Source: JAKIWV01 sp963773945 (GTDB taxonomy: Archaea > Thermoplasmatota > Thermoplasmata > Lutacidiplasmatales > UBA184). From it: a stretch of DNA of 64,000 nt. Below are positions 17,403 to 25,850 of the stretch, in pieces. The translations under genes were made by a program, and so were the position numbers. The stretch covers positions 248,001 to 312,000 of the forward strand of contig CAVZDD010000003.1 of NCBI GenBank assembly GCA_963773945.1, written 5' to 3'. Under the pieces are notes generated by a model. The model did no database searches and was not told the origin of the DNA. It worked only from the letters and a program-made list of their open reading frames with translations. Position 1 is the stretch's first letter. Every line of letters starts with the position of its first letter.

Positions 17403-18022
17403 AGACGAGCCGACGTGGGGTGCTGGTGGCCATCGAAGGAATCGATGGAACCGGAAAGACGACCCTTCAACGCGGGCTCGGGCGGGCTTGGCGCAGGCGA
17501 AAACTGAGGGTAGTCGAGTTCCAAGAGCCCTCTCGCGGTCCGTCCGGCCTCCGAGCCCGACGCTCCTCAGGGAAGGACCCCTGGATGGCTGCGCTGGCCT
17601 TCACCGACGACCGGCGACACCAACGTCCACGAGTGGACCGGGCTCTCCGTAGCGGTGCCATCGTCCTCCTGGATCGTTCCCTCTATTCCACCCTCGCGTA
17701 CCAAGGGAGTGCGCTGCCGGCGGCTCGGCGGCGGGAACTCGAGCGATTGCAATCGGACGCGACCACCCTCCCCGACCGAGTGGTCCTGCTGGACCTTCCG
17801 TTGCGCGTTGCCGAGAGGCGAATGCAGGATCGAGGGGGGGCCCGAGCGCCGACCGAGCATCGGGAGGTCCTTCGACGAGCTTCCCGGGCGTACCGTCAGC
17901 TTGCGCGGAAACTTGGATGGATCGTGTTGGACGCCCGGAATGGCGCAGAAGAACTCCTGGCCGAGCTCGACCGGCGGCTGACCCCGTGGGTACTCCGGCA
18001 TGCGACTCGGGAGCGAACTTAA
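17399..18022 (+). CDS. tmk: thymidylate kinase
   Basis: 207 residues. P-loop GIDGTGKTT (14-22), the DRSLYST motif of dTMP kinases (around residue 90) and an RxxxRGG-like lid (MQDRGGARAPTEH). It phosphorylates dTMP to dTDP. Overlaps the upstream hydrolase by ATGA and its tail lies just before cdc6. Confidence 0.9.
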   Translation: MKTSRRGVLVAIEGIDGTGKTTLQRGLGRAWRRRKLRVVEFQEPSRGPSGLRARRSSGKDPWMAALAFTDDRRHQRPRVDRALRSGAIVLLDRSLYSTLAYQGSALPAARRRELERLQSDATTLPDRVVLLDLPLRVAERRMQDRGGARAPTEHREVLRRASRAYRQLARKLGWIVLDARNGAEELLAELDRRLTPWVLRHATRERT

Positions 18023-18056
18023 TCCCCCAGAGGATTCCCCGGTCGAATCCCCCACC

Positions 18057-19205
18057 ATGCCGACGATCCTGGTCCGCGAGGAGACGCTCGATCCCGGGTT
18101 CGTCCCTCCGACGCTTCCAGGACGGGAACGCGAGTACAAAGTCCTCGAGGAGCGATACCGGACTCGACTCAGTCGCGGCGTTCCGTACCATACACTGGTC
18201 ACCGGCGGTGTAGGGAGCGGCAAGACCGCGCTCGCCCGCCGGCTCTCGGAGGACTTGCAGAAGCGGGTGAAGATCGGGGGTCTCACCATCCATCCGCTCT
18301 ACGTGAACTGTTGGCGCCGGGCCAGCGACCGGACGGTGCTCCTCGACCTGCTCCGCGGAGTCGGCGTCTCGCTCCCCGATCGGGGCTACGGACTCTCCGA
18401 GATGCTCGACGTCTTCGAGCAGGGAATCCGCCGCGACCCGCGACACTTGCTGATCGTCCTCGACGAGGTCGGCGCCCTCGTTCGCCAGGGGACCAAACTG
18501 GTGTACCTGTTGTCCCGGGCGCATGAGGTAGGGCTCGGCTCCATCTCGCTCCTCTTGATCGCCCCCGACGACATTCTGCCCTTCCTCGACACCGCGAGCC
18601 GGTCCAGCTTCGGCGTCACCCACCGGCTTCACCTCGCGCCGTACGACGTCGGCCAGCTCGAGGTGCTGGTATCGGCCCGGGCCAAGCTCGCTTTGCGCCC
18701 GGGCAGCTATACCCCGGACGTTCTCGCCCAAGTCGCGCGCGCGGCCGGCAGCGCGGGGGATGCCCGGTTCGCTCTCGAGGTACTTTCGAGCGCGGCGCAG
18801 GCCGCCGAATCCGCCGGACGTGCCGAGATCACGCCGGAGGATGTACGGGCAGCCAAAGGTTCGATCGCGCCGACCCTTACCGAGGAGAAACTGACCGGAC
18901 TTTCGGACACGGCCCTCCTGGTCCTGCTCGGCCTGGCCCGGTCGCTCAAGGGGCCGCGTAGCAACGCGACCACGGAGAAGGTTCGACAGGCCTACGCCGT
19001 CGTCGCAGAGGAGCATGGGGCGAAGCCGATGAGCCGCGTCACCTTCTGGCGCACCGTCAAGGAGCTGGAACGCGACGGCCTGGTGGACGTGGAAGCCGCC
19101 TCCGCGGGGCAATCCGCCCGACTCGCCATGAACGAGCTCCCCGCCAGCACCCTCGAGCTCCTGGTCGAGGAGCGGGTCCAGCCTCCGCGCTCTCGGAAAC
19201 GCTAA
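18057..19205 (+). CDS. Orc1/Cdc6 replication initiator
   Basis: 382 residues from the ATG at 18057; an earlier ATG at 18000 lies inside tmk and adds no family sequence. AAA+ Walker A is GGVGSGKT (50-57), Walker B LLIVLDEVG (131-139), and sensor/arginine regions follow. The C-terminal 80 residues form a winged helix (KVRQAYAVVAEEHGAKPMSRVTFWRTVKELERDGLVDVE). It should bind origin recognition boxes and load MCM. I found no obvious inverted ORB repeats close by. Confidence 0.94.
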   Translation: MPTILVREETLDPGFVPPTLPGREREYKVLEERYRTRLSRGVPYHTLVTGGVGSGKTALARRLSEDLQKRVKIGGLTIHPLYVNCWRRASDRTVLLDLLRGVGVSLPDRGYGLSEMLDVFEQGIRRDPRHLLIVLDEVGALVRQGTKLVYLLSRAHEVGLGSISLLLIAPDDILPFLDTASRSSFGVTHRLHLAPYDVGQLEVLVSARAKLALRPGSYTPDVLAQVARAAGSAGDARFALEVLSSAAQAAESAGRAEITPEDVRAAKGSIAPTLTEEKLTGLSDTALLVLLGLARSLKGPRSNATTEKVRQAYAVVAEEHGAKPMSRVTFWRTVKELERDGLVDVEAASAGQSARLAMNELPASTLELLVEERVQPPRSRKR

Positions 19206-19238
19206 AGGAGACCTCCCGCTCGCAGCGGCCCGGGGCCC

Positions 19239-20147
19239 ATGGCAACCACGAGTTCGACGGCGACGTCCTCCCGGGGCCTCCCCGAGTGGATTCGTATTCG
19301 ACCGCCCACGGGGTCGGTCTACCCCGAGGTCCGGACGCTGCTGGCCACGCACCGGCTCGGAACGGTCTGCCAGGAAGCCCGGTGCCCGAACCTCCCGGAG
19401 TGTTGGTCGGCCGGCACGGCGACCCTCATGTTGCTGGGAACGGACTGCACTCGGCGCTGCGCCTTCTGCGCCGTCAACACCCATTGGCCTCGTGGGGTGG
19501 TGGACTCGACCGAGCCCGAACGGGTCGCCGAGGCGGTCCGCGACTGGGGTCTGCGATACGTCGTTTTGACCCAGGTTTGCCGGGATGACCTCGAGGACGG
19601 TGGAGCCTTCCTGATGGCCGAAACCGTCCGCTCCATCCGGGCGCGGTGTCCGGAAACCCTCATCGAACTTCTGATCGGCGACCTCGGGGGTCGGGAGTCA
19701 TCACTCCGGACGGTCGTGGACGCCCGCCCGGACGTGTTGGCCCACAATCTCGAAACGGTACGGCGCCTGTCCGTCATCGCCCGAGACCATCGCGCGGGGT
19801 ACGACCGATCGTTGGGGGTCCTTCGGCACGCCAAGGAGCTGGCTCCGACTCCGTTGGTCACGAAGAGCTCGGTGATGCTGGGTTTGGGCGAAACCGACAG
19901 GGAGCTGGCCGGTGCGTTCGACGACCTCCGAGACGCGGGGGTCGACCTGCTGACGCTGGGACAGTACCTTCGTCCCTCCGCGGACCACGTTCCAGTCCTC
20001 CGCTATCCCACTCCCGAAGAATTCGTCGCGCTGAGAGGAGTGGCGCTCGCGAAGGGGTTCGCCGGCGTCGAAGCCGGCCCGCTCGTCCGGAGCTCCTATC
20101 GGGCCGAGGAGCTTTATCGCAGCGCCGTTGGAGCGCGGGGAGCGTAA
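19239..20147 (+). CDS. lipA: lipoyl synthase
   Basis: 302 residues. Both iron-sulfur motifs are complete: the auxiliary cluster cysteines 44, 49 and 55 (CQEARCPNLPEC) and the radical SAM cysteines 70, 74 and 77 (CTRRCAFC). The body contains DVLAHNLETV, TKSSVMLGLGE and TLGQYLRPS, all diagnostic of LipA. It inserts two sulfurs into octanoylated E2 or H proteins; the lipoylated partners are not in this window. Confidence 0.96.
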   Translation: MATTSSTATSSRGLPEWIRIRPPTGSVYPEVRTLLATHRLGTVCQEARCPNLPECWSAGTATLMLLGTDCTRRCAFCAVNTHWPRGVVDSTEPERVAEAVRDWGLRYVVLTQVCRDDLEDGGAFLMAETVRSIRARCPETLIELLIGDLGGRESSLRTVVDARPDVLAHNLETVRRLSVIARDHRAGYDRSLGVLRHAKELAPTPLVTKSSVMLGLGETDRELAGAFDDLRDAGVDLLTLGQYLRPSADHVPVLRYPTPEEFVALRGVALAKGFAGVEAGPLVRSSYRAEELYRSAVGARGA

Positions 20148-20150
20148 CCG

Positions 20151-20504
20151 ATGGCGAAGAAGGCCCGGCGCAAGGTGGAGGAGGCGGCCGAGCCCCCCTT
20201 CGAGTTCCCCACGTTCGACCTGCCGACGTTCCTCACGCACGAATTCGAGATGACCACGGCGACCACGATCGCCCTGATCGTCGCCATTCTGCTCGGACTC
20301 ATGTCCTGGGCGCTGTTGGCGGTCGGGCTGCCCTGGTTCGCTCCGGTCGTCGTCTCCCTCGTCATCATCGCCGTGGTGCCGGTCCTGCTGACGCGACTGC
20401 GGGAAGAGACCAAGATCTACACCAAAGGGGATTGGGCCGGGCTCTTCCTGATGGAGATCTTCGGCTGGCTCGGCTTCTGGTTCCTGTTCGCCAACGTGCA
20501 CTAG
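20151..20504 (+). CDS. small membrane protein of unknown function
   Basis: 117 residues with a lysine- and acid-rich N terminus, two adjacent hydrophobic helices (about 42-80) and a third weaker one at the C-terminal WAGLFLMEIFGWLGFWFLFA. It begins 3 bp after lipA. I do not recognise the family. Its stop codon overlaps the stop of the convergent CCA enzyme gene. Confidence 0.72.
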   Translation: MAKKARRKVEEAAEPPFEFPTFDLPTFLTHEFEMTTATTIALIVAILLGLMSWALLAVGLPWFAPVVVSLVIIAVVPVLLTRLREETKIYTKGDWAGLFLMEIFGWLGFWFLFANVH

Positions 20505-21934
20505 CGGCGCATTCCGCGAGGGCGCGACGGCGCCCACGGGAGCCGCTTGTTCAGCAGCCGGTCGAGAAGCTCCGAAAGCTCGGTGGAGGAATCCAGTGCT
20601 TCCAGAGGCTTGGCCCAGACTCCGGACTTCGAAGTCTCCCGAAGGTCCCGGCCAATGGCGAGACCCGGCACGACCGCGGCGAGGAGCGGTTCGAGCCGGG
20701 TCTCCTCTCGGGTCACGTCCACCGCCAGCTTTCCGTCGGCTCGAAGGTAGGGGCCCTGCAGCACACCGGTGTCGGGCGTGTTCCACTTCGCGAGAAACGC
20801 ATCGGCGTGGGCCAATCCCGGCGGGGGGCCATCTTGAACCCGAACCTTCGGGAGTATCGGAGAACTAGTCTCGAGCCCAATCCACAGGTCCGAGACGCCC
20901 GCGGTGCTGGAGGTGCCCAAGACCTCGAATCCCATCCGAGAGGCTTCGGCTCCGACACTCCGTTCGGCCTTCCGGAGTTGCGGGTAGAGAATGTCGTCGA
21001 CCAAGGCCGGGCGGGGAAGGCGGACCACAGCCACATGGGTGCCGCGCGCGGCCACCTGCGCCTTCGCCTCGTCAAGGGAGAGCGGGGCGCCCGGGGTCGG
21101 GAAGAAGGCGGAGACCGACGGCGTCCGCAGGAATTCACGTGCCGCGACGATAAATCGGGCCAGACTCTCGGCGGAGAGCGCTGTAGCCACGTTTCGGTGG
21201 GGGTCGACCGGGTCGTCCAGAATCATGGCCACGTCATCGGGAACGGCGGGACGGCTCCCGGGCGTCGCCAGGTGCACGGGGAAACGCCAGGACTGGGCGG
21301 CCGCCAGTAACGAACCCAATGAGCCAAAACGTACGATCAGGAGCTCGACCAAATACCCCGAAAAGCCCGCCGTCTTCGCCTCGGAGCCGTAGACGCCCAG
21401 ACTCCGAAGGAATTGTTTCGTGAGCCGAACCTGGTCGATCTGCTCCGGCGCCAGATGCGCCGCCAAATACTCCTGGTGGAACGGCGTGCGGTCCACCGCG
21501 GTCAGGGGATGGGACGGGTCCTCAATCGCGTACCCGGGGACGGCCTCGACGGCGAACCCTTCGAAGCGACCGCGAAGATAGGGGTGCTCGGCGTAGTGCT
21601 TCTCCGGAGCCTCCAGGATCGCCTCCGCAAGTCGCAACCCTTCCGATTCGAGGCGTTCCCGGGGCAGGTCCGGCGGGAAGAGGAGAAACAGGTCGATGTC
21701 GAACCGCTCGTGCAGGAACGTTCCACGCGCGGCGCTGCCGGCGACCAGGGCCCGCTTGAGGGGGATACCGCGGTGGTTCGACTCGGTATGAGCCCTGCGA
21801 ACCAGGTGCTCGCGCACCTCGGCAAGTCGGACCAGGAGCGTCGGGTCGGGCGCGATCCGCTGGAGCACCTCTCGCTCAACCGCGGCGAGGCCCGGCGCGT
21901 CCAGGCTCCCGGAGGCTCCAGAGGAGGGGGGCAC
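20501..21934 (-). CDS. cca: archaeal CCA tRNA nucleotidyltransferase (class I)
   Basis: 477 residues. The class I nucleotidyltransferase core is visible: GSAARGTFLHERFDIDLFLLFP with the two catalytic aspartates, and later the archaeal central-domain motif GFSGYLVELLIVRFGS. It adds CCA to tRNA 3' ends. None of the four tRNA genes in this window encodes CCA, so the enzyme is needed for all of them. Confidence 0.93.
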   Translation of the reverse strand: MPPSSGASGSLDAPGLAAVEREVLQRIAPDPTLLVRLAEVREHLVRRAHTESNHRGIPLKRALVAGSAARGTFLHERFDIDLFLLFPPDLPRERLESEGLRLAEAILEAPEKHYAEHPYLRGRFEGFAVEAVPGYAIEDPSHPLTAVDRTPFHQEYLAAHLAPEQIDQVRLTKQFLRSLGVYGSEAKTAGFSGYLVELLIVRFGSLGSLLAAAQSWRFPVHLATPGSRPAVPDDVAMILDDPVDPHRNVATALSAESLARFIVAAREFLRTPSVSAFFPTPGAPLSLDEAKAQVAARGTHVAVVRLPRPALVDDILYPQLRKAERSVGAEASRMGFEVLGTSSTAGVSDLWIGLETSSPILPKVRVQDGPPPGLAHADAFLAKWNTPDTGVLQGPYLRADGKLAVDVTREETRLEPLLAAVVPGLAIGRDLRETSKSGVWAKPLEALDSSTELSELLDRLLNKRLPWAPSRPRGMRR

Positions 21935-22053
21935 GGGCGCCTCACCGTTCCCGAGGCTTCAAAGGTTGCGTTCCGTTGGGCTCGTCAAGCGCCGGGCAAG
22001 GAACGGTTATTCCTTCGCGCGGCGTTCCGGGATACAGGGCCGAGCGAGGGAAG

Positions 22054-23109
22054 ATGGCGCATGAGTGCACGCTGTACGAACCGCTTCCGGATCAGAAGGT
22101 CCGGTGTACCGCTTGTGCCCGCTACTGTACGATTTCGGAGGGCTCCCACGGGTTCTGTTTCGTGCGGAAGAACGTGGGAGGACGTCTCGAGCTGCTCAGC
22201 TATGGCCGGGCCGCCGCCGTCCAGGTCGATCCCATTGAGAAGAAGCCCCTTTCGCACTTCCACCCCGGGAGCCGGGTACTCTCCATCGGCACGGTTGGGT
22301 GCAACTGGCGCTGCCTCTATTGCCAGAACGCGGAGATCTCGCAGGAGCACGAGGTCCAGGGACGGCCCCTCTCCCCGACTCAGGCTGCCGACTGGGCGGA
22401 GAAGTTGGATTGTCAAGGGATCACATTCACCTACAACGAACCGACGATCTTCATCGAGTATGCCCTCGACGTGATGGCTCTCGCCAAGGAACGTGGCCTC
22501 TTCGCGAACTTCGTCACCAACGGCTACATGACCCACGAGGCCGTCGACGCCCTCGTCGGGCATCTCGATGCCATTAGCGTCGACTTCAAGGGCAGCGGCG
22601 AGGAAGGGTTCCTCCGCAAGTACATCACGGCCAAGGGCCCCGCACCGATCCTGGATACGCTCGTCCGGCTGAAACGCGGGGGTGTCCACATCGAGGTCAC
22701 GAACCTGATCGTCCCCCAGGTCGGCGACGATCCGGAAGCCTGCCGCCGTCTGGCCCGGTTTGTGTGTGACGAGTTGGGTCCGGAGACTCCCTTCCACCTG
22801 CTGCGATTCCATCCCGACTACAAGATGATGGAATTCCCCCCGACACCGATCCGCACGTTGGAGCGACTCCACGGAATCGCCGTAGACGAGGGGCTACAGT
22901 ATGCTTACCTCGGAAATGTCTGGGGTCACCCCCTGGAGCACACCTACTGCCCGGGATGCGGGGCCGTCGCGGTCGAACGGTTCGGGTTCACGATCCGCCG
23001 GTGGGGTCTGGACGACCAGCACCGCTGCCTGGTCTGCCATCACTCGATCCCGATGGTCGGGACGTTACCGAAGGACTACGAACCCACGTTCGTGACGCCG
23101 ATCGCGTAG
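22054..23109 (+). CDS. AmmeMemoRadiSam-system radical SAM enzyme (PflA-like)
   Basis: 351 residues from the ATG at 22054. The N-terminal RCTACARYCTISEGSHGFC region contains four extra cysteines; the radical SAM triad is CNWRCLYC (Cys83, 87, 90), followed by GITFTYNEPTIFIEYALD. The C-terminal YCPGCGAVAVER and CLVCHHSIP are additional cysteine pairs. This is the archaeal AmrS/PflA-related group usually found with AMMECR1 and Memo proteins, but neither partner is within the window. Substrate unknown. Confidence 0.87.
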   Translation: MAHECTLYEPLPDQKVRCTACARYCTISEGSHGFCFVRKNVGGRLELLSYGRAAAVQVDPIEKKPLSHFHPGSRVLSIGTVGCNWRCLYCQNAEISQEHEVQGRPLSPTQAADWAEKLDCQGITFTYNEPTIFIEYALDVMALAKERGLFANFVTNGYMTHEAVDALVGHLDAISVDFKGSGEEGFLRKYITAKGPAPILDTLVRLKRGGVHIEVTNLIVPQVGDDPEACRRLARFVCDELGPETPFHLLRFHPDYKMMEFPPTPIRTLERLHGIAVDEGLQYAYLGNVWGHPLEHTYCPGCGAVAVERFGFTIRRWGLDDQHRCLVCHHSIPMVGTLPKDYEPTFVTPIA

Positions 23110-23640
23110 TCACTGTTTGGAAGGGCCGGCCGGCAGGTCCGCAACGCTCGCCGGTGCCGGCAAAGCCGGCTTCCGGCGGGGGAGCAAACCGACCAGCGCC
23201 ACGCCGGCACCGCCGAGGACGAAGATCGTCCCGATCACGGTGAGTGTCGGTTTCAGCTGAACGTCAACCCGGAGCCCGGGCGTCGCATTCGACACAATAC
23301 CGATGAGAAGCACGCCGCTGAGCGGCACCCAGAAGCTCGATGAGCCCGAGGTGCCGTTCAGTACGCTCAACGCGGCCCCGGGGCATACTTTCTGCAGGGA
23401 CGGGGCCGAAGTGTTGATCGAGCGGCACACGACCACAAGGAGAGAGACCGCATGATTCGAAGTCCAGCTGACCTCGATCGTCCAACCGCCTGTGAGGGAG
23501 AACGGCGTGGTGGCGTTGAAGGCGGCGTCCGGTTTGGATGGCGTCAGGACGCCGGATGGCCCGTTGAAGAGGGGAACGAACGAAAAGACCAGTCCGATGA
23601 TTGCTAGGGCCACGCCGATGAGAAAGAGGAGCCGGTTCAC
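23110..23640 (-). CDS. membrane-anchored protein of unknown function
   Basis: 176 residues from the GTG at 23640, chosen because it puts the hydrophobic helix (LLFLIGVALAIIGLVFSF) at the N terminus. An extracytoplasmic domain with several NxS/T sites follows, then a C-terminal transmembrane helix (TVIGTIFVLGGAGVALVGLL) and a short basic tail. The arrangement suggests a surface protein with both ends anchored. No family recognised. Confidence 0.7.
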   Translation of the reverse strand: MNRLLFLIGVALAIIGLVFSFVPLFNGPSGVLTPSKPDAAFNATTPFSLTGGWTIEVSWTSNHAVSLLVVVCRSINTSAPSLQKVCPGAALSVLNGTSGSSSFWVPLSGVLLIGIVSNATPGLRVDVQLKPTLTVIGTIFVLGGAGVALVGLLPRRKPALPAPASVADLPAGPSKQ

Positions 23641-23771
23641 ACGCCGCTCCGAACCTATTCTGGGGCTTATGGGTATGGGGGTCGGACCGGATGAACCCCT
23701 TGCGAGAGCGGGTGGTCTACCCATCCGGCCGGACTAGGGTTTCTTGTGCCAGATTTCTGTAGGACCGGCTC

Positions 23772-24653
23772 GTGAAGCTCCTCGACACCTTTCCGGCATT
23801 CGAGGCGTACTGGGCGAGCGTCCGGACTCTGCCGATAGCGGTCCAGATCGCCCGGTGGGAGTCTGACTACATGGCCCCGTGGCCGGAATTGCTTCAGAAG
23901 CAGAAGGACGACTATCGTCAAGCCGGCCAGAGTTGGCAACGGATTGCCCGGGCCCGCATCTTCCCCCGGATTCCGGCGCGCCTGGGCCGGCTCCGGCGAT
24001 TGCATGACAATCTAGTGCGCGAGCTCCCGGGGGCTTGGAAGAGGACTCGGGAGGTGCTCGAAGTGGACTTTGATGTACAATTCGTGATCTACATCGGGCT
24101 GGGATGTGGGGCCGGTTGGGCCACTCAGCTCGGCGGGGTCCCCGCGGTCCTCTTCGGGCTGGAGAATGCCGCGGAGGCGACCGCCGGTGAACGTGGCGGC
24201 GGGCCCGGGGCGGTTTCCCACGAAGTGGCCCACCTAGTCCACGATGAATGGAGACGTCGTGCACGACTGCCAGGAATCGAGGACGCCCGCGGACCGTATT
24301 GGCAGCTCTACGAAGAGGGATTCGCGACCGAGTGCGAGCGCGTGATCGACGGGCCCTCGCGCTTCCGACTTCGGACTGGACGGCCCGATTGGCTCGGATG
24401 GTGCACCCAACACCGCGCCGCGCTCGCCCGCAGGTTTCTCAAAGACGTGCGGGCGCGTCGATCGGTCCGACCGTTCTTCGGATCCTGGTTCAGCATTGGA
24501 GGGCACACCGAGTGTGGCTACTATCTCGGGGCCGAGTTGATCCGACACCTCAAGGAGACTCTTTCGCTCCGCGAAATTGCCCGCCTATCGAGCCCCGAGG
24601 TCCGGGAAAGCGCGAGGCGAGCCCTCACCTCCTTCGCGAAGACCTCGGGTTGA
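23772..24653 (+). CDS. putative zincin metallopeptidase-like protein
   Basis: 293 residues from a GTG start. A zincin motif is visible: HEVAHLVHDEW (residues 150-160) and a downstream LYEEGFATECER helix about 30 residues later, whose Glu fits the third zinc ligand of gluzincins. No signal peptide, so it is probably cytoplasmic. The rest is helical and rich in arginine and tryptophan. Peptidase activity is inferred from the motif only. Confidence 0.7.
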   Translation: MKLLDTFPAFEAYWASVRTLPIAVQIARWESDYMAPWPELLQKQKDDYRQAGQSWQRIARARIFPRIPARLGRLRRLHDNLVRELPGAWKRTREVLEVDFDVQFVIYIGLGCGAGWATQLGGVPAVLFGLENAAEATAGERGGGPGAVSHEVAHLVHDEWRRRARLPGIEDARGPYWQLYEEGFATECERVIDGPSRFRLRTGRPDWLGWCTQHRAALARRFLKDVRARRSVRPFFGSWFSIGGHTECGYYLGAELIRHLKETLSLREIARLSSPEVRESARRALTSFAKTSG

Positions 24654-24682
24654 ACAAAACGGACTCGCGCTGGGCACGCGCC

Positions 24683-24898
24683 CTACGCCGAGGGGGGCTT
24701 AGGGCGGACTCCGTCCGGGCTCTCGGAGGTCAACTGGCTCCGGGCGCAGTGCTCCAGAATCCGGTTGAGACCCGCCAAAGAAATCCGATGGCCACGGGCC
24801 TCTAGCTCGGCCAGGATCTTGCGACGCCGAAGCGGAACGGGGCTGGAACGCAGGACCGAGAGGACCGCTTCGACAGACCCCGGGGGGATGCCCGCCAT
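24683..24898 (-). CDS. small winged-helix-like protein
   Basis: 71 residues. Predicted helices (SVEAVLSVLRSS, RRKILAELEARG, LAGLNRILEHCA) have winged-helix spacing. It starts 30 bp after the stop of the enoyl-CoA hydratase gene on the same strand, so it could be a small regulator cotranscribed with it. No family recognised; reality is supported only by position and composition. Confidence 0.5.
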   Translation of the reverse strand: MAGIPPGSVEAVLSVLRSSPVPLRRRKILAELEARGHRISLAGLNRILEHCARSQLTSESPDGVRPKPPSA

Positions 24899-24928
24899 GA
24901 CTGCTTTCGAAGCGGATAGGCCGCTCGA

Positions 24929-25726
24929 TCAGGCTCCCTTATCGTTCCATCGAGGTGGTCGCTTCTCTCGGAACGCGGTTCGGGCTTCGCGATTGTCAGG
25001 ACTGTCTCGAAGGGGATCGGCCAGCTCCTGTTCGACCCGAAGGCCCTCAGCCAGTGGCAGCCCGAGACCCCTGCGAACTGCAGCCAACGCGGCCTGAACC
25101 GCGCGCGGAGGCTGCGCACCGATTGTCTCCGCCATCGTCTGGGCTGCGGTGCGCAGGCGGGAGAGAGGGTGCAGCCGATTAACCAGCCCGATCGCTAGCG
25201 CTCGCTTGGCATCAATCGGTCGGCCGGAGAGGATCATTTCGAGCGCGACCGCGGGTGGCACGGCCCGCGGAAGTCGCTGGGTCCCGCCTTGACCCGGGAT
25301 GATCGCCCATCGGACTTCCGGCAGGCCGAACGTGGCGTTCGTGCTCGCCAGACGGATGTCGCACGCGAGAGCCAGTTCGAGCCCACCCCCGAGGCAGATC
25401 CCGTTGACCGCCGCGATGACCGGCTTCCCGACCTCGAGATTCCGGGTCAGGCCCCCGATTCCCGGCTCGCGATTCCAGACCTCGACCCGCTGCGGGGCCG
25501 ATACGCTCTGATAGAATTCTCCCATGCGCTTGAGGTCGACCCCCGCGCAGAAGGCTTTCGTTCCCGCCCCAGTGAGCACCGCCACTCGGAGGCCGTCCTC
25601 GTCTCGAACTCGCTTCCACGCCGCCACGAGCTCGGCGTGCGACTCGGGATCGATGGCGTTCAGCGCCTCCGGACGGTCCAGCGTGACCCAGGCGACGTGC
25701 CCATCGACCTCGAATCGGACAGGCAT
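24929..25726 (-). CDS. enoyl-CoA hydratase/isomerase family protein
   Basis: 265 residues from the ATG at 25726. FCAGVDLKRM, AAVNGICLGGGLELALACDIRLA and PEVRWAIIPGQGGTQRLPRAV are standard crotonase motifs; the glutamates of both active-site regions are present. It is divergent from the benzoyl-CoA cluster (gap about 125 bp) and could serve the beta-oxidation of the ring-opened product, although that is inference. Confidence 0.9.
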   Translation of the reverse strand: MPVRFEVDGHVAWVTLDRPEALNAIDPESHAELVAAWKRVRDEDGLRVAVLTGAGTKAFCAGVDLKRMGEFYQSVSAPQRVEVWNREPGIGGLTRNLEVGKPVIAAVNGICLGGGLELALACDIRLASTNATFGLPEVRWAIIPGQGGTQRLPRAVPPAVALEMILSGRPIDAKRALAIGLVNRLHPLSRLRTAAQTMAETIGAQPPRAVQAALAAVRRGLGLPLAEGLRVEQELADPLRDSPDNREARTAFREKRPPRWNDKGA

Positions 25727-25850
25727 CGGTTTGCCACGTCGCACGGCTTCTTGGGCTTAGCGGCGGCGACGTTCTGGACGGGGGACCCCTAACCGGTACG
25801 GGATAACTCGCATCATCGGCGAACCGTCTCCTTATCTCGGTTAGAGTGAG

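Noticed and set aside
18000..18056. Upstream ATG of cdc6 at 18000
   Set aside because: It lies inside tmk and the added 19 residues carry no Orc1/Cdc6 sequence; the ATG at 18057 is used.
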